From positions 1 to 39,522 of the forward strand of contig NZ_NFLH01000023.1 in the NCBI RefSeq assembly GCF_002160815.1: 39,522 bases of DNA. Reading direction: 5' to 3'. This document shows, one piece after another, positions 14,913 through 23,529 of this stretch. Position 1 is the stretch's first letter. Each line of letters starts with the position of its first letter. The translations under genes and the position numbers were made by a program. This DNA is from Massilimicrobiota sp. An134 (GTDB taxonomy: Bacteria > Bacillota_I > Bacilli_A > Erysipelotrichales > Coprobacillaceae). The notes under the pieces were generated by a model that made no database searches, was not told where the DNA came from, and worked only from the letters and a program-made list of their open reading frames with translations.

Positions 14913-16173
14913 GGAACTCCTTTCCTGTAAGGAAGTAAATTGTATCCAGTTTTACTTTTTTAGCAACGTCAACAATTTCTCCTAAAGTTACATTCATTAG
15001 TTTTTCAATATATTCTTCACTCGTTTCACGAACATGAGTGATGTCACGGTTATAAGCCAAGGCAATCATACTACTTGCTTCATCATTTGTCTTTTTTAAA
15101 GCATTTGTAAGCATCATTTTCGCGATTTTCATTTCTTCTTCACGAACATTTCCATTCTGTAAATCACTAAGCTGTTGATGAATCAAATCAAGAGTCTTTT
15201 GATAATCTTTCTGTTCAATTCCAGCATTGACAATCATCATGCCATTAAAAGCATCATAACTAGAAGAAATATAATAACATAAACTATGTTTCTCTCTTAC
15301 AACCTGAAATAAACGTGATTGTGAAAATCCACCAAATATGGCATTAAAAACAGTAAATGCATAATGCTGTGGTGATGTAAAATCACATTGAATCTGGTAT
15401 CCTAAATTCAACTTAGATTGCGTAATATCCTGTTTTTCAATGACTTCTAAAAGTTCATGACGAGGACTTTGAAAAATATATGCTGAAGGATAATCATAGT
15501 ATTGTTCTGGAAATTGCAAAAGACGTTGAAAAATATCTACAATATTTTCTGGAATATCACCAACAACATAAATATGTTTTTCATCTTCAACAATACATTT
15601 TTTCATATACTGATAAAGCTGTTGAGGTGTAATCTTTTGAATTTCATTTTCATAACCAGTACTTGGAATACCCAACACTTGATCTCTACCCATATATTCA
15701 AACAATTTATCTAAAGAATATGAAAACTTATCATCTTTATTAGCTTGTAGTTTTTCTTTTAATTCTTTCTTTTTGAGTTGTACGATTGTTTCATCAAAAC
15801 CATTGTCAACTATCAATGGACGATAAAATAAATCACTTAATAATTGTAATTGCTTTTCTAATAAGTTTTCTTTGGTAGGCAAGTAAGCATCATTCACAAA
15901 GCTCGTTGTCACATTGATAACGTGTGACTTCCCTTTTGTTGTAATATGTGTAGACAAGCTTGCTCCATAGTTTTCATCAAGATAACGTGCCAAAGATTTA
16001 GTAGATGGATAATCTTGTGTTGCTGCCATCATGACAAATGTTAATAATGTTCTCATTGTTGTTGTTTCTTTCGATAACGGACTTTGTAATCTTAATGAAA
16101 TTGTCATTGTTTTAAATTTTTGAGTTGGAATAAGATGTAAAGTATATCCCGACATTTGATAGACGTTTTCCAT
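14899..16173 (-). CDS. ymfF: M16 family peptidase-like partner subunit (YmfF)
   Basis: A 424-aa M16 family protein lacking HxxEH; the equivalent N-terminal segment reads TLLTFVMMAATQDYP. The C-terminal half keeps the M16 fold features (FNAIFGGFSQSRLFQVVREKHSLCYYISSS). YmfF is the usual non-catalytic partner encoded before YmfH. The start is ATG 16173, preceded by GGAGG at six bases; the reading frame is open further up but has no ribosome-binding site there. A TATAAT box lies at 16202-16207 on the - strand, downstream of the nupQ terminator. Confidence 0.85.
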   Translation of the reverse strand: MENVYQMSGYTLHLIPTQKFKTMTISLRLQSPLSKETTTMRTLLTFVMMAATQDYPSTKSLARYLDENYGASLSTHITTKGKSHVINVTTSFVNDAYLPTKENLLEKQLQLLSDLFYRPLIVDNGFDETIVQLKKKELKEKLQANKDDKFSYSLDKLFEYMGRDQVLGIPSTGYENEIQKITPQQLYQYMKKCIVEDEKHIYVVGDIPENIVDIFQRLLQFPEQYYDYPSAYIFQSPRHELLEVIEKQDITQSKLNLGYQIQCDFTSPQHYAFTVFNAIFGGFSQSRLFQVVREKHSLCYYISSSYDAFNGMMIVNAGIEQKDYQKTLDLIHQQLSDLQNGNVREEEMKIAKMMLTNALKKTNDEASSMIALAYNRDITHVRETSEEYIEKLMNVTLGEIVDVAKKVKLDTIYFLTGKEFHENI

Positions 16174-16201
16174 AAATAACCTCCAATTCGTATACACATA
16201 T

Positions 16202-16207
16202 ATTATA
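16202..16207 (-). promoter_or_regulatory. Candidate -10 box of ymfF-ymfH
   Basis: TATAAT on the - strand between the nupQ terminator and the ymfF ribosome-binding site. The -35 region is AT-rich without a clear TTGACA, so the promoter is only probable. Confidence 0.38.
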
Positions 16208-16230
16208 CTCAATTTTCAACAAATTAAAAT

Positions 16231-16259
16231 AAAAAAGACCAAGAGATTCTCTTGATCTT
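16231..16259 (-). terminator. Terminator of the nucleoside ABC operon
   Basis: CAAGAG (16240-16245) pairs with CTCTTG (16249-16254), extended by AAGA/TCTT after one mismatch, with a 3-base loop. Six T follow on the - strand. It overlaps the nupQ stop. Confidence 0.82.
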
Positions 16260-17205
16260 AACGTTTACCTTTATCAAACGGTTCTCCTTCTGCACGTGGT
16301 GCAGCAGAATTTTTAGATGTAAAAGCTAATACAATAAGTGTTGCCACATATGGTGTGATTTTATAAAAGTAATTTGGAATAGCTAACGAAGCTAGGAATG
16401 GTAAACCGGCAGAAGCAATAGTTTTCATAAATCCAAAGAAGAAAGCTGCTCCAGCAATATGCCAAGGTTTCCATTGTCCAAAAATCAATACAGCTAATGC
16501 TAAGAACCCATAACCAGCAACGTCTGCATTAAAGTTTGTACTTGTAGGAACAATAAATATTAATCCTCCAATACCAGCTAAGAATCCTGAAATAAGCGTT
16601 CCAGCATAACGAATTTTATAAACATTAATACCAGCACTGTCAGCTGCTTGTGGTAATTCACCACAAGAACGTAATCTAAGTCCAAAACGTGTTTTATATA
16701 AAATCAGCCATGACAAAATCAAAATAAGAATTCCTAAAAAGTTTGTAATATATGTATTTTGGAAAAGGAACTCTCCAATAAATGGAATATCTCCAAGAAC
16801 TGGAACTTTTGTAATTCTAAATGTATTAGAAAATTCAACTTGTTGTGTTTGTTGAACTAATCTAGCAACAAATATACAAAATGCAGGTGCAAACATATTC
16901 AATGCAGTCCCACTAATTGTTTGATCAGCTTTCATATTAATAGAGGCAATCGCATGGAATAAAGCAAATAATGTTCCAGATAAACCAGCAATAAGTAAAG
17001 CAATCAACAAACAAATTTGTGGATCCATTGCCTCTTGAAAAAAGTGAATGAAAAAGATTCCTGCAAATGCTCCAATAATCATCATACCCTCTAACGCAAT
17101 ATTAATAATACCACTACGTTCAGAGAATAAACCACCCAATGCAACAATTAAAAGTGGAATAAAGAAGAACATTGTCTGTTGAAATAAGAATAAAATATCA
17201 CTCAT
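16258..17205 (-). CDS. nupQ: Nucleoside ABC importer permease (NupQ-like)
   Basis: A 315-aa BPD_transp_2 family permease with about eight hydrophobic segments. ERSGIINIALEGMMIIGAFAG near the N-terminus, the KTRFGLRLRSCGE-P-AADSAGINV coupling region and RYAGTLISGFLAGIGGL are the family signatures. It pairs with the preceding permease to form the membrane channel of a BmpA-dependent purine nucleoside importer. One base separates it from the nupP stop, and a GGAGG ribosome-binding site lies within the nupP end. It is the last gene of the operon. Confidence 0.88.
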   Translation of the reverse strand: MSDILFLFQQTMFFFIPLLIVALGGLFSERSGIINIALEGMMIIGAFAGIFFIHFFQEAMDPQICLLIALLIAGLSGTLFALFHAIASINMKADQTISGTALNMFAPAFCIFVARLVQQTQQVEFSNTFRITKVPVLGDIPFIGEFLFQNTYITNFLGILILILSWLILYKTRFGLRLRSCGELPQAADSAGINVYKIRYAGTLISGFLAGIGGLIFIVPTSTNFNADVAGYGFLALAVLIFGQWKPWHIAGAAFFFGFMKTIASAGLPFLASLAIPNYFYKITPYVATLIVLAFTSKNSAAPRAEGEPFDKGKR

Positions 17206-17206
17206 A

Positions 17207-18295
17207 TTATTGTCCCTCCTTTACTTTAGGTTTCTTCTTAAAATGGAAACCATTTGCTATAATACCCTTAACCATAAGTGCAAATGCTGAGAAATAAATA
17301 ATAATTGCAATAATAATATCAACAATTTGTGGAATAAATCCATAAATTTGCATTAATGAACCACCAATTGTTAAATGAGCAATAAATAATCCAGCTGCTA
17401 AAATACCAAAAGGACTAGAAAGACCTAATAAAGCAACAGCTATACCATTAAATCCTTCAGGTGCTAAAGTATCTACAACTGCCAAACATTTTCCAGTTCC
17501 ACCTAAATAAACCAAAGCACCACCAATACCGGCTAATGCTCCTGCAATCATCATAGAGCAAACAATTTTTTGTTTAGCATTAATACCAGCATACTTACTC
17601 GCATCACGATTAAAACCACAAGCCTTTAATTCATAACCAAGTACAGATTTGTTGAGAATGATATGAATAACAACAACGAGAATGATCGCAATAACAATAC
17701 CTCCATTCACATTTGGAATAAGATGTTCAATTCCAAATTGTGGAATAACAGCACTTGAGGCTACTGGTAATGTTTCATTTTTATTAATATTAAATACTGT
17801 TAATGGAACGATATAATTAACTGTATACATTCCAATATAATTCATAATAATTGAAGCAATAACTTCATTAACATTTAAATAGGCTTTCATAATTCCTGGA
17901 ACACATCCCCATAACGCTCCAGCTAATGCTGCAAAAAGAATAGCAACCAGCCAGTGAATAGCACCAGGAAGAAAAGTCCATTCGACACCAATATAAATAG
18001 CTACAAATGCCCCAACAACAAACTGTCCAGGAGTTCCAATGTTAAAAAGTCCTGTTTTAAAAGCAAATCCCACTGATAAACCAGTTAAAATAATAGGCGT
18101 TGCATTATTCAAAACTTGTCCAATTCCTCTTGTTCCATTACTAAAGCCACCTTGAATGAGAGTTAAAAACCCATTCAATGCGTTTGATGGATTCGCAATA
18201 ATAATAACAATTAATCCTATAATTAACCCCGCAATAATCGCAGTGACAGAAGATGCAAAATTAAGTGATGCTTCAGATTTAAACAGCTTTTTCAT
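17207..18295 (-). CDS. nupP: Nucleoside ABC importer permease (NupP-like)
   Basis: A 362-aa BPD_transp_2 permease, larger than its partner. Multiple transmembrane helices surround the FKTGLFNIGTPGQFVVGAFVA segment and the YELKACGFNRDASKYAGIN coupling loop. The start is ATG 18295, six bases after GAGGTG; a GTG at 18304 would be part of that ribosome-binding site. It overlaps the ATPase gene by 17 bases, so the two are likely made in fixed ratio. It forms the nucleoside channel with nupQ. Confidence 0.88.
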   Translation of the reverse strand: MKKLFKSEASLNFASSVTAIIAGLIIGLIVIIIANPSNALNGFLTLIQGGFSNGTRGIGQVLNNATPIILTGLSVGFAFKTGLFNIGTPGQFVVGAFVAIYIGVEWTFLPGAIHWLVAILFAALAGALWGCVPGIMKAYLNVNEVIASIIMNYIGMYTVNYIVPLTVFNINKNETLPVASSAVIPQFGIEHLIPNVNGGIVIAIILVVVIHIILNKSVLGYELKACGFNRDASKYAGINAKQKIVCSMMIAGALAGIGGALVYLGGTGKCLAVVDTLAPEGFNGIAVALLGLSSPFGILAAGLFIAHLTIGGSLMQIYGFIPQIVDIIIAIIIYFSAFALMVKGIIANGFHFKKKPKVKEGQ

Positions 18296-19814
18296 TTGTA
18301 TCACCTCTCTTACTTCCTGCCATATAAAGTCCTAATTCTTGTACAGTGATTTCTTTAGGATTAAGTTCCCCAACAATTTCACCTTCATAGATAACTAAAA
18401 TTCTATCAGACAAATTCATAACTTCATCAAGCTCTAAAGAAATCAATAAAACAGCTTTTCCTTCATCTCTTTCGCGAATGATTTGTTTATGAATATATTC
18501 AATAGCTCCTACATCCAATCCTCTTGTTGGTTGTACAGCAATTAAACAATCAGGATCTTTATCAATTTCTCTAGCAATAATTGCTTTTTGCTGATTACCA
18601 CCAGACATGCTTCTAGCAATTGTTTTTGAACCTTGACCACTTCTTATATCGTATTGCTCAATCAATTTTTCAGAATATTTTTCAATTTCTTCAAATTTCA
18701 AAAAGCCATGCTGTGAAAATTGAGGTTCAAAATATCTTTGTAAAACCAAATTATAAGAAAGTGGATAATCCAAAACAAGTCCATGTTTATGACGATCTTC
18801 AGGGATATGTGAAATACCACTCACATTTCTTTGACGTATGGAAGCGTGTGTAATATCTTTTCCATTTAACGATATTGTCCCATCTAAAACAGGCATCAAT
18901 CCTGTAATAGCTTGTACAAGTTCTGTTTGACCGTTACCGTCTATACCTGCGATACAAACAATCTCTCCTTTTCTTACAGAAAAGCTAACATTATTTACAG
19001 GATTTTTATGTCCTTTTTTACCTACTGAAAGATTTTTTACAACCAAAATATCATCTGTTGGATGTGACTCAGTTTTTTCAGTTGTTAAATTGATTTTTCG
19101 ACCAACCATCATTTCAGACATTTCTTCTTTAGTTGTTGCGGCAACATCAATTGTTCCAATATATTTACCTTTTCTAAGTACAGTACAACGATCTGCCACT
19201 TCTTTAATTTCATTTAACTTATGTGTAATGAATAAGATAGATTTACCTTCTTTTGCTAAATCTCTCATGATTTGCATAAGTTCTTCAATTTCTTGTGGTG
19301 TTAAAACAGCGGTTGGTTCATCAAAAATCAAAACCTCATTATCACGATATAACATCTTAATAATTTCAACACGTTGTTGCATTCCCACAGTAATATCACT
19401 AATCAAGGCATCACAATCAACTTTTAAATTATAACGTTGAGAAATTTCTTCTACTTTTTTTCGAGCATTTTTCATATAAAGGAAACCATGTTTTGTATCT
19501 TCGGCACCTAAAACGATATTCTCTAAAACAGTAAAATTATGAACTAATTTAAAATGTTGGTGAACCATTCCAATTCCCAAGCTGTTTGCATCATTAGGAT
19601 TATTAATTTGAACAACATGACCATTCTTTAAAATCTCTCCCTTTTCAGGTTGATATAGCCCAAACAAGACACTCATCAAAGTTGATTTTCCTGCACCATT
19701 TTCCCCCAGCAGTGCATGAATCTCACCTTTTCTTAATTCAATAGTCACGTCATCGTTTGCAATGATTCCCGGAAAAACTTTCGTAATATGTCGCATCTCG
19801 ATAACGTTTTCCAT
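18279..19814 (-). CDS. nupO: Nucleoside ABC importer ATPase with two ABC domains (NupO-like)
   Basis: A 511-aa tandem ABC ATPase. Domain 1 has Walker A GENGAGKST near residue 37 and Walker B VLIFDEPTAVLTP. Domain 2 has an atypical P-loop GIDGNGQTEL and a full signature MSGGNQQKAIIARE. This paired arrangement, with a weak first signature (TVGMQQRVEI) and altered second P-loop, is normal for simple-sugar and nucleoside importers. It energises the nupP-nupQ channel. The terminator after the lipoprotein gene lies upstream, so expression depends on read-through or an internal promoter. Confidence 0.9.
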   Translation of the reverse strand: MENVIEMRHITKVFPGIIANDDVTIELRKGEIHALLGENGAGKSTLMSVLFGLYQPEKGEILKNGHVVQINNPNDANSLGIGMVHQHFKLVHNFTVLENIVLGAEDTKHGFLYMKNARKKVEEISQRYNLKVDCDALISDITVGMQQRVEIIKMLYRDNEVLIFDEPTAVLTPQEIEELMQIMRDLAKEGKSILFITHKLNEIKEVADRCTVLRKGKYIGTIDVAATTKEEMSEMMVGRKINLTTEKTESHPTDDILVVKNLSVGKKGHKNPVNNVSFSVRKGEIVCIAGIDGNGQTELVQAITGLMPVLDGTISLNGKDITHASIRQRNVSGISHIPEDRHKHGLVLDYPLSYNLVLQRYFEPQFSQHGFLKFEEIEKYSEKLIEQYDIRSGQGSKTIARSMSGGNQQKAIIAREIDKDPDCLIAVQPTRGLDVGAIEYIHKQIIRERDEGKAVLLISLELDEVMNLSDRILVIYEGEIVGELNPKEITVQELGLYMAGSKRGDTNEKAV

Positions 19815-19895
19815 TTTCTTCCTCCTTTTTTAATTTATCTTCATTATTTATTATAACTTAATTTTCAAGAAAATCACAACAATAAAATTCATTTA

Positions 19896-19932
19896 ACAAA
19901 ATAAGGCTTGAAAATTATGAATTTCAAGCCTT
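19896..19932 (-). terminator. Attenuating terminator between nupN and nupO
   Basis: AAGGCTTGAAA (19903-19913) pairs with TTTCAAGCCTT (19922-19932), an 11-bp stem, followed on the - strand by TTATTTTGTT. It lies just after the lipoprotein stop. Such intra-operon hairpins commonly keep binding-protein mRNA above that of the ATPase and permeases. Confidence 0.75.
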
Positions 19933-19943
19933 AACCATTTCAA

Positions 19944-21053
19944 TTAATTTTCTATTGTTAATTCTACATTTGAACAATTTAAATCTTTTGGAGATTCAGC
20001 ATCTTTGTTATTTTTAATTGTTACAGAACCATCAACAATTTTATCATAAATTGCATTATAATCAGCTTCAGTAAATTTTTCAAATTTAGAAGTTTCTAAT
20101 GGTAAACCAACATCTCCATCTTTAGCACCTAAAACAATATTTTGTCCACCTCTAAATTGGATATTTGTATCATCAGTTTTATCGAAATCTCCACTATAAA
20201 TAGATTCAAGCGCTTTTTGAACAGCATCACCTAATTTTTTATATGCAGAAGTGACAACTGTATCAGATTCAGAAGATTGATCAACGTCAACACCAATAAC
20301 TTTTCCTACAGGATTACTTGCTTCAGCAGCAGCCATAACAGAGTTTCCTACAGAACCACCACATCCAAACACAATAGTGACTCCATCTTTATACCATGAA
20401 GAAGCTTTTGTTTGAATTTCAGGAGTTGCACTAAATCCACCTGTATAATGATATTTCATATTGACTGTAATACCTAATTCTTTAGCAGCATCATTAGCAC
20501 CTTGAACATAACCATATCCAAAGTTCATAACAGCAGGTACTGCTTGTCCACCCATGAATCCTAAGCTTGTATTACCATCTTTAACAGCAGCATATCCAGC
20601 TAAATAACCAGCTTGTTCTTCTTGGAAAGTAATACCGATTGTGTTCTTTTCAGTTTTATAGTCTTCATAACTTGCATCATGTGGGTTTCCATCAATTAAA
20701 ATAAATTTAACATCAGGGTATTCAGTTTGTTTGATATAGATTGATTCTTCAAATAAATATCCAGGACACACAACAACTTTTGCTCCTGATTTTACAGCCT
20801 GATCAATAGAATTGTTGTATTCATCTGTTGTTGCATCAACAGGTTTGATGTATGTACATTCAATTCCATTTTTCTCTGCATATGCTTTAACACCTTCATA
20901 TGTACCTTGGTTGAATGACTTATCATCAATAGTACCTTTGTCAGTTAACATAACAATTTCAGGCTTTGAACTAGATGCAGAATCACCTCCATCACCACCA
21001 CATCCTACTAACACCATAGATAATGCCAATAAAGACGCAAACATTTTTTTCAT
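19944..21053 (-). CDS. nupN: BmpA-family nucleoside-binding lipoprotein (NupN-like)
   Basis: A 369-aa substrate-binding lipoprotein. The signal peptide ends in the lipobox LVGC with Cys18, followed by a Gly/Ser-rich linker. Family motifs are IDDKSFNQGTYEGV, FILIDG, FQEEQAGYLAGYAA, GFMGGQAVPAVMNFGYGY and VIGVDVDQ. It captures nucleosides outside the membrane for the nupOPQ transporter. AAAGGAGG precedes the start. It is set off by a strong two-way terminator upstream and an attenuating hairpin downstream. Confidence 0.9.
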   Translation of the reverse strand: MKKMFASLLALSMVLVGCGGDGGDSASSSKPEIVMLTDKGTIDDKSFNQGTYEGVKAYAEKNGIECTYIKPVDATTDEYNNSIDQAVKSGAKVVVCPGYLFEESIYIKQTEYPDVKFILIDGNPHDASYEDYKTEKNTIGITFQEEQAGYLAGYAAVKDGNTSLGFMGGQAVPAVMNFGYGYVQGANDAAKELGITVNMKYHYTGGFSATPEIQTKASSWYKDGVTIVFGCGGSVGNSVMAAAEASNPVGKVIGVDVDQSSESDTVVTSAYKKLGDAVQKALESIYSGDFDKTDDTNIQFRGGQNIVLGAKDGDVGLPLETSKFEKFTEADYNAIYDKIVDGSVTIKNNKDAESPKDLNCSNVELTIEN

Positions 21054-21103
21054 ATCTTGTTTTCCTCCTTTAACATTCTAACCATATTTTAACATTATTT
21101 TCA

Positions 21104-21157
21104 CAAAATAAAAAGAGAAAACGACAAATATCTTTATATTCGTCATTCTCCCTTTTT
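21104..21157. terminator. Two-way terminator between spoIIIE and nupN
   Basis: GAGAA/TTCTC closes a long stem whose inner part pairs GACGAATAT with ATATTTGTC, including one G-U. U-runs flank both sides: TTTTTATTTT on the - strand and TTTTTT on the + strand. On the - strand it ends the spoIIIE transcript. Confidence 0.8.
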
Positions 21158-21194
21158 TAGAATATTTTATTTTTATTGATATATTCAATGTTTT

Positions 21195-23453
21195 TTATAA
21201 ATCTTCTTCATGATATTGTCGAATATAAACTTCACGAGGTTTACTACCAAGCTGTGGTCCAATAACCCCTTCTTCTTCCAAACGGTCAATAATACGAGCT
21301 GCTTTATTATAACCTATTCTAAATTTACGTTGTAATAAAGATGTACTGGCCTTTTGAGCCTGAATAACAAATTCTCTACATTTTTCGTATTCTTCGTCTT
21401 CTTCATCAAAGTCATCACTTCCCTGTGTTGAGGAAATAGACTTGACATTGACATATTTGTCTTCATAAACCACTTCTTGTTGAGAAGAGACATAATGAAC
21501 AATGGCTGACACTTCTTCATCACTTACAAAACATCCTTGAACACGCATTGGCGAAGATGATCCCATTGGTGAAAAAAGCATATCCCCTTTTCCTAATAGT
21601 TTTTCTGCTCCAGATGTATCCAAAATTGTACGTGAATCAATGCTTGATGACACTGCAAAAGCTATACGTGATGGTATATTGGCCTTAATGACACCTGTAA
21701 TAATATCTGTAGAAGGTCTTTGAGTCGCAACTATCAAATGAATACCAGCTGCTCTAGCCATTTGTGATATACGCATAATACAATCTTCAACATCTTTACT
21801 GGCAACCATCATTAAATCAGCAACTTCATCTAAGATAATAACATGATAAGGTAAAATTTCTTTTGGTTCATCAGTATGATCTTCATTATATGTTTTCGCA
21901 AATTCATTATATCCTTGGATATTTCTTGCATTTACACTTGCAAACAAATCATAACGTCTTTCCATTTCAGCAACGACTTCTCGTAAAACTGCAGCTGCTT
22001 TTTTAGGATCAGTAACAACAGGTGCCAACAAATGAGGAATTCCATTATAAATAGATAATTCAACTTTTTTAGGATCGACTAAAATCAATTTCACCTCATC
22101 TGGTTTAGCTCGCATCAAAATAGATGAAATAATTGTATTGACACAAACAGATTTCCCTGAACCTGTTGCCCCTGCAATTAATAAATGAGGCATTTTATCC
22201 AATTGCGCAAAAACAGGTTTCCCAGACACATCTTTTCCTAATGCTACAACAAGTGGATTATGCTGATATTTTGAATTTGATAATAAACTTTTTAAAACAT
22301 CTTTAAAACCAACCATTGCTGCGCTTTGATTAGGAACTTCAATTCCAACATAAGGTTTCCCTGGTATAGGAGCTTCAATTCTAATATCTGCCGTTGCTAA
22401 TGCAAGCTTGATATCATCCTGTAACTGTAAGATTTTATTAACACGTGTACCAATTTCCAATTTCAATTCATACTTTGTAATTGTCGGTCCTATAAAAGCA
22501 TTTTCTATTGTTGCATTGACCCCAAATTGTTTAAGAACATTGGTTAATCTTGCAGCGTTCTTGTTTGCTGCACTCTTTTCTTTAGAAACATTATGCGTTG
22601 ATCTTGTTGACAACAATGATAGTGGCGGTAACTGATAGTGTGATAAATCTGTTTTCTTAGGTGGCTCTATGTAAGATTCTTGAGGACTTTCTTTCTCTTC
22701 TTTGATTTTTAAAGGTTTTTTTTCTTTAATATCTAATTTCATATTATCTTGATCAAATTCAAAAGCACTTGTCATTTCTGGATCAATCTTTTCTTCAACA
22801 TCATCAAAAGCAGAATCAGGAAAAAGAGGAATTTCTTTATCTTTTGACAAAAAATCAAAGAAATGAGATTTCTTTTTTAAAATAATTGTTTGTACTGGTG
22901 TTTCTTCTTGTTTAGATACTTTTGGTTTTTTCTTCTTTGTTTTTTGATGTTGAAAATAAAGTTTACTAAAAATCAACGCCAAACCAATAATCAAAATAAT
23001 AATTGATAAAATCAATGCGCCTAAACTTTCAAACAGCGAACTAAAAACACCATATAAACAAATGCCAATAAATCCACCTTTATTCATCTGTTGACTCTGA
23101 AGATATGTAGAAATAACCCCCATTCCACTTGCCTGTGGCTGACTAGGAATAGAAGCAATAGTCAACATACTGATAAAAATCGCATAAATACCAATTGCTT
23201 CTGGTCCATTCAAACGTGGAATTTGAGCCTTACATAATATATATATACAGACGACAAGAAGTGCTAAATAAACAACACCGTATAAATTTCCGGTTAAAAA
23301 AGCAACACAATTATGAATTCCCTGTCCAATAAATCCCAATCGTAAAGCTGATACAATAATAGCAAAGATCACAAATAAAATAATAATTCTCAAACGTAAC
23401 TTTTCTTCCAAAATCTGATTCTTAGATTTTTTTGAACGCTTTGTTTTCGCCAT
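21195..23453 (-). CDS. spoIIIE: DNA translocase SpoIIIE/FtsK
   Basis: A 752-aa septal DNA pump. Four hydrophobic helices lie within about residues 25-165, then a charged linker (residues 170-310), then the RecA-like motor with Walker A AGATGSGKSVCVN and Walker B VIILDEVADLMMV, and a C-terminal gamma winged helix (STSLLQRKFRIGYNKAARIID). It moves the chromosome through the sporulation or division septum. It follows the rnjB-like gene as in B. subtilis, where only tepA comes between. ATG 23453 is preferred; a GTG at 23462 overlaps the AAGGTGA ribosome-binding site. An extended -10 (TGTTATAAT) lies upstream. Confidence 0.93.
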   Translation of the reverse strand: MAKTKRSKKSKNQILEEKLRLRIIILFVIFAIIVSALRLGFIGQGIHNCVAFLTGNLYGVVYLALLVVCIYILCKAQIPRLNGPEAIGIYAIFISMLTIASIPSQPQASGMGVISTYLQSQQMNKGGFIGICLYGVFSSLFESLGALILSIIILIIGLALIFSKLYFQHQKTKKKKPKVSKQEETPVQTIILKKKSHFFDFLSKDKEIPLFPDSAFDDVEEKIDPEMTSAFEFDQDNMKLDIKEKKPLKIKEEKESPQESYIEPPKKTDLSHYQLPPLSLLSTRSTHNVSKEKSAANKNAARLTNVLKQFGVNATIENAFIGPTITKYELKLEIGTRVNKILQLQDDIKLALATADIRIEAPIPGKPYVGIEVPNQSAAMVGFKDVLKSLLSNSKYQHNPLVVALGKDVSGKPVFAQLDKMPHLLIAGATGSGKSVCVNTIISSILMRAKPDEVKLILVDPKKVELSIYNGIPHLLAPVVTDPKKAAAVLREVVAEMERRYDLFASVNARNIQGYNEFAKTYNEDHTDEPKEILPYHVIILDEVADLMMVASKDVEDCIMRISQMARAAGIHLIVATQRPSTDIITGVIKANIPSRIAFAVSSSIDSRTILDTSGAEKLLGKGDMLFSPMGSSSPMRVQGCFVSDEEVSAIVHYVSSQQEVVYEDKYVNVKSISSTQGSDDFDEEDEEYEKCREFVIQAQKASTSLLQRKFRIGYNKAARIIDRLEEEGVIGPQLGSKPREVYIRQYHEEDL

Positions 23454-23478
23454 TATGCTCACCTTCTTTCATTTTTCC

Positions 23479-23487
23479 ATTATAACA
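23479..23487 (-). promoter_or_regulatory. Extended -10 promoter of spoIIIE
   Basis: TGTTATAAT on the - strand, a full extended -10. The -35 (TTTTCA at 17 bases) is weak and lies in the U-run of the preceding terminator. Confidence 0.5.
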
Positions 23488-23503
23488 AAATCTCACATTA
23501 ATG

Positions 23504-23529
23504 AAAAGAAAAAGCAAGATTTCTCTTGC
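23504..23529 (-). terminator. Terminator of the rnjB-like gene
   Basis: GCAAGA (23514-23519) and TCTTGC (23524-23529) form a 6-bp stem; on the transcribed - strand the loop reads GAAA. TTTTTCTTTT follows. It abuts the stop codon. Confidence 0.82.

Noticed and set aside
19090-19434. 114-codon + strand frame
   Set aside because: Exact shadow of the conserved ATPase gene nupO; no ribosome-binding site.
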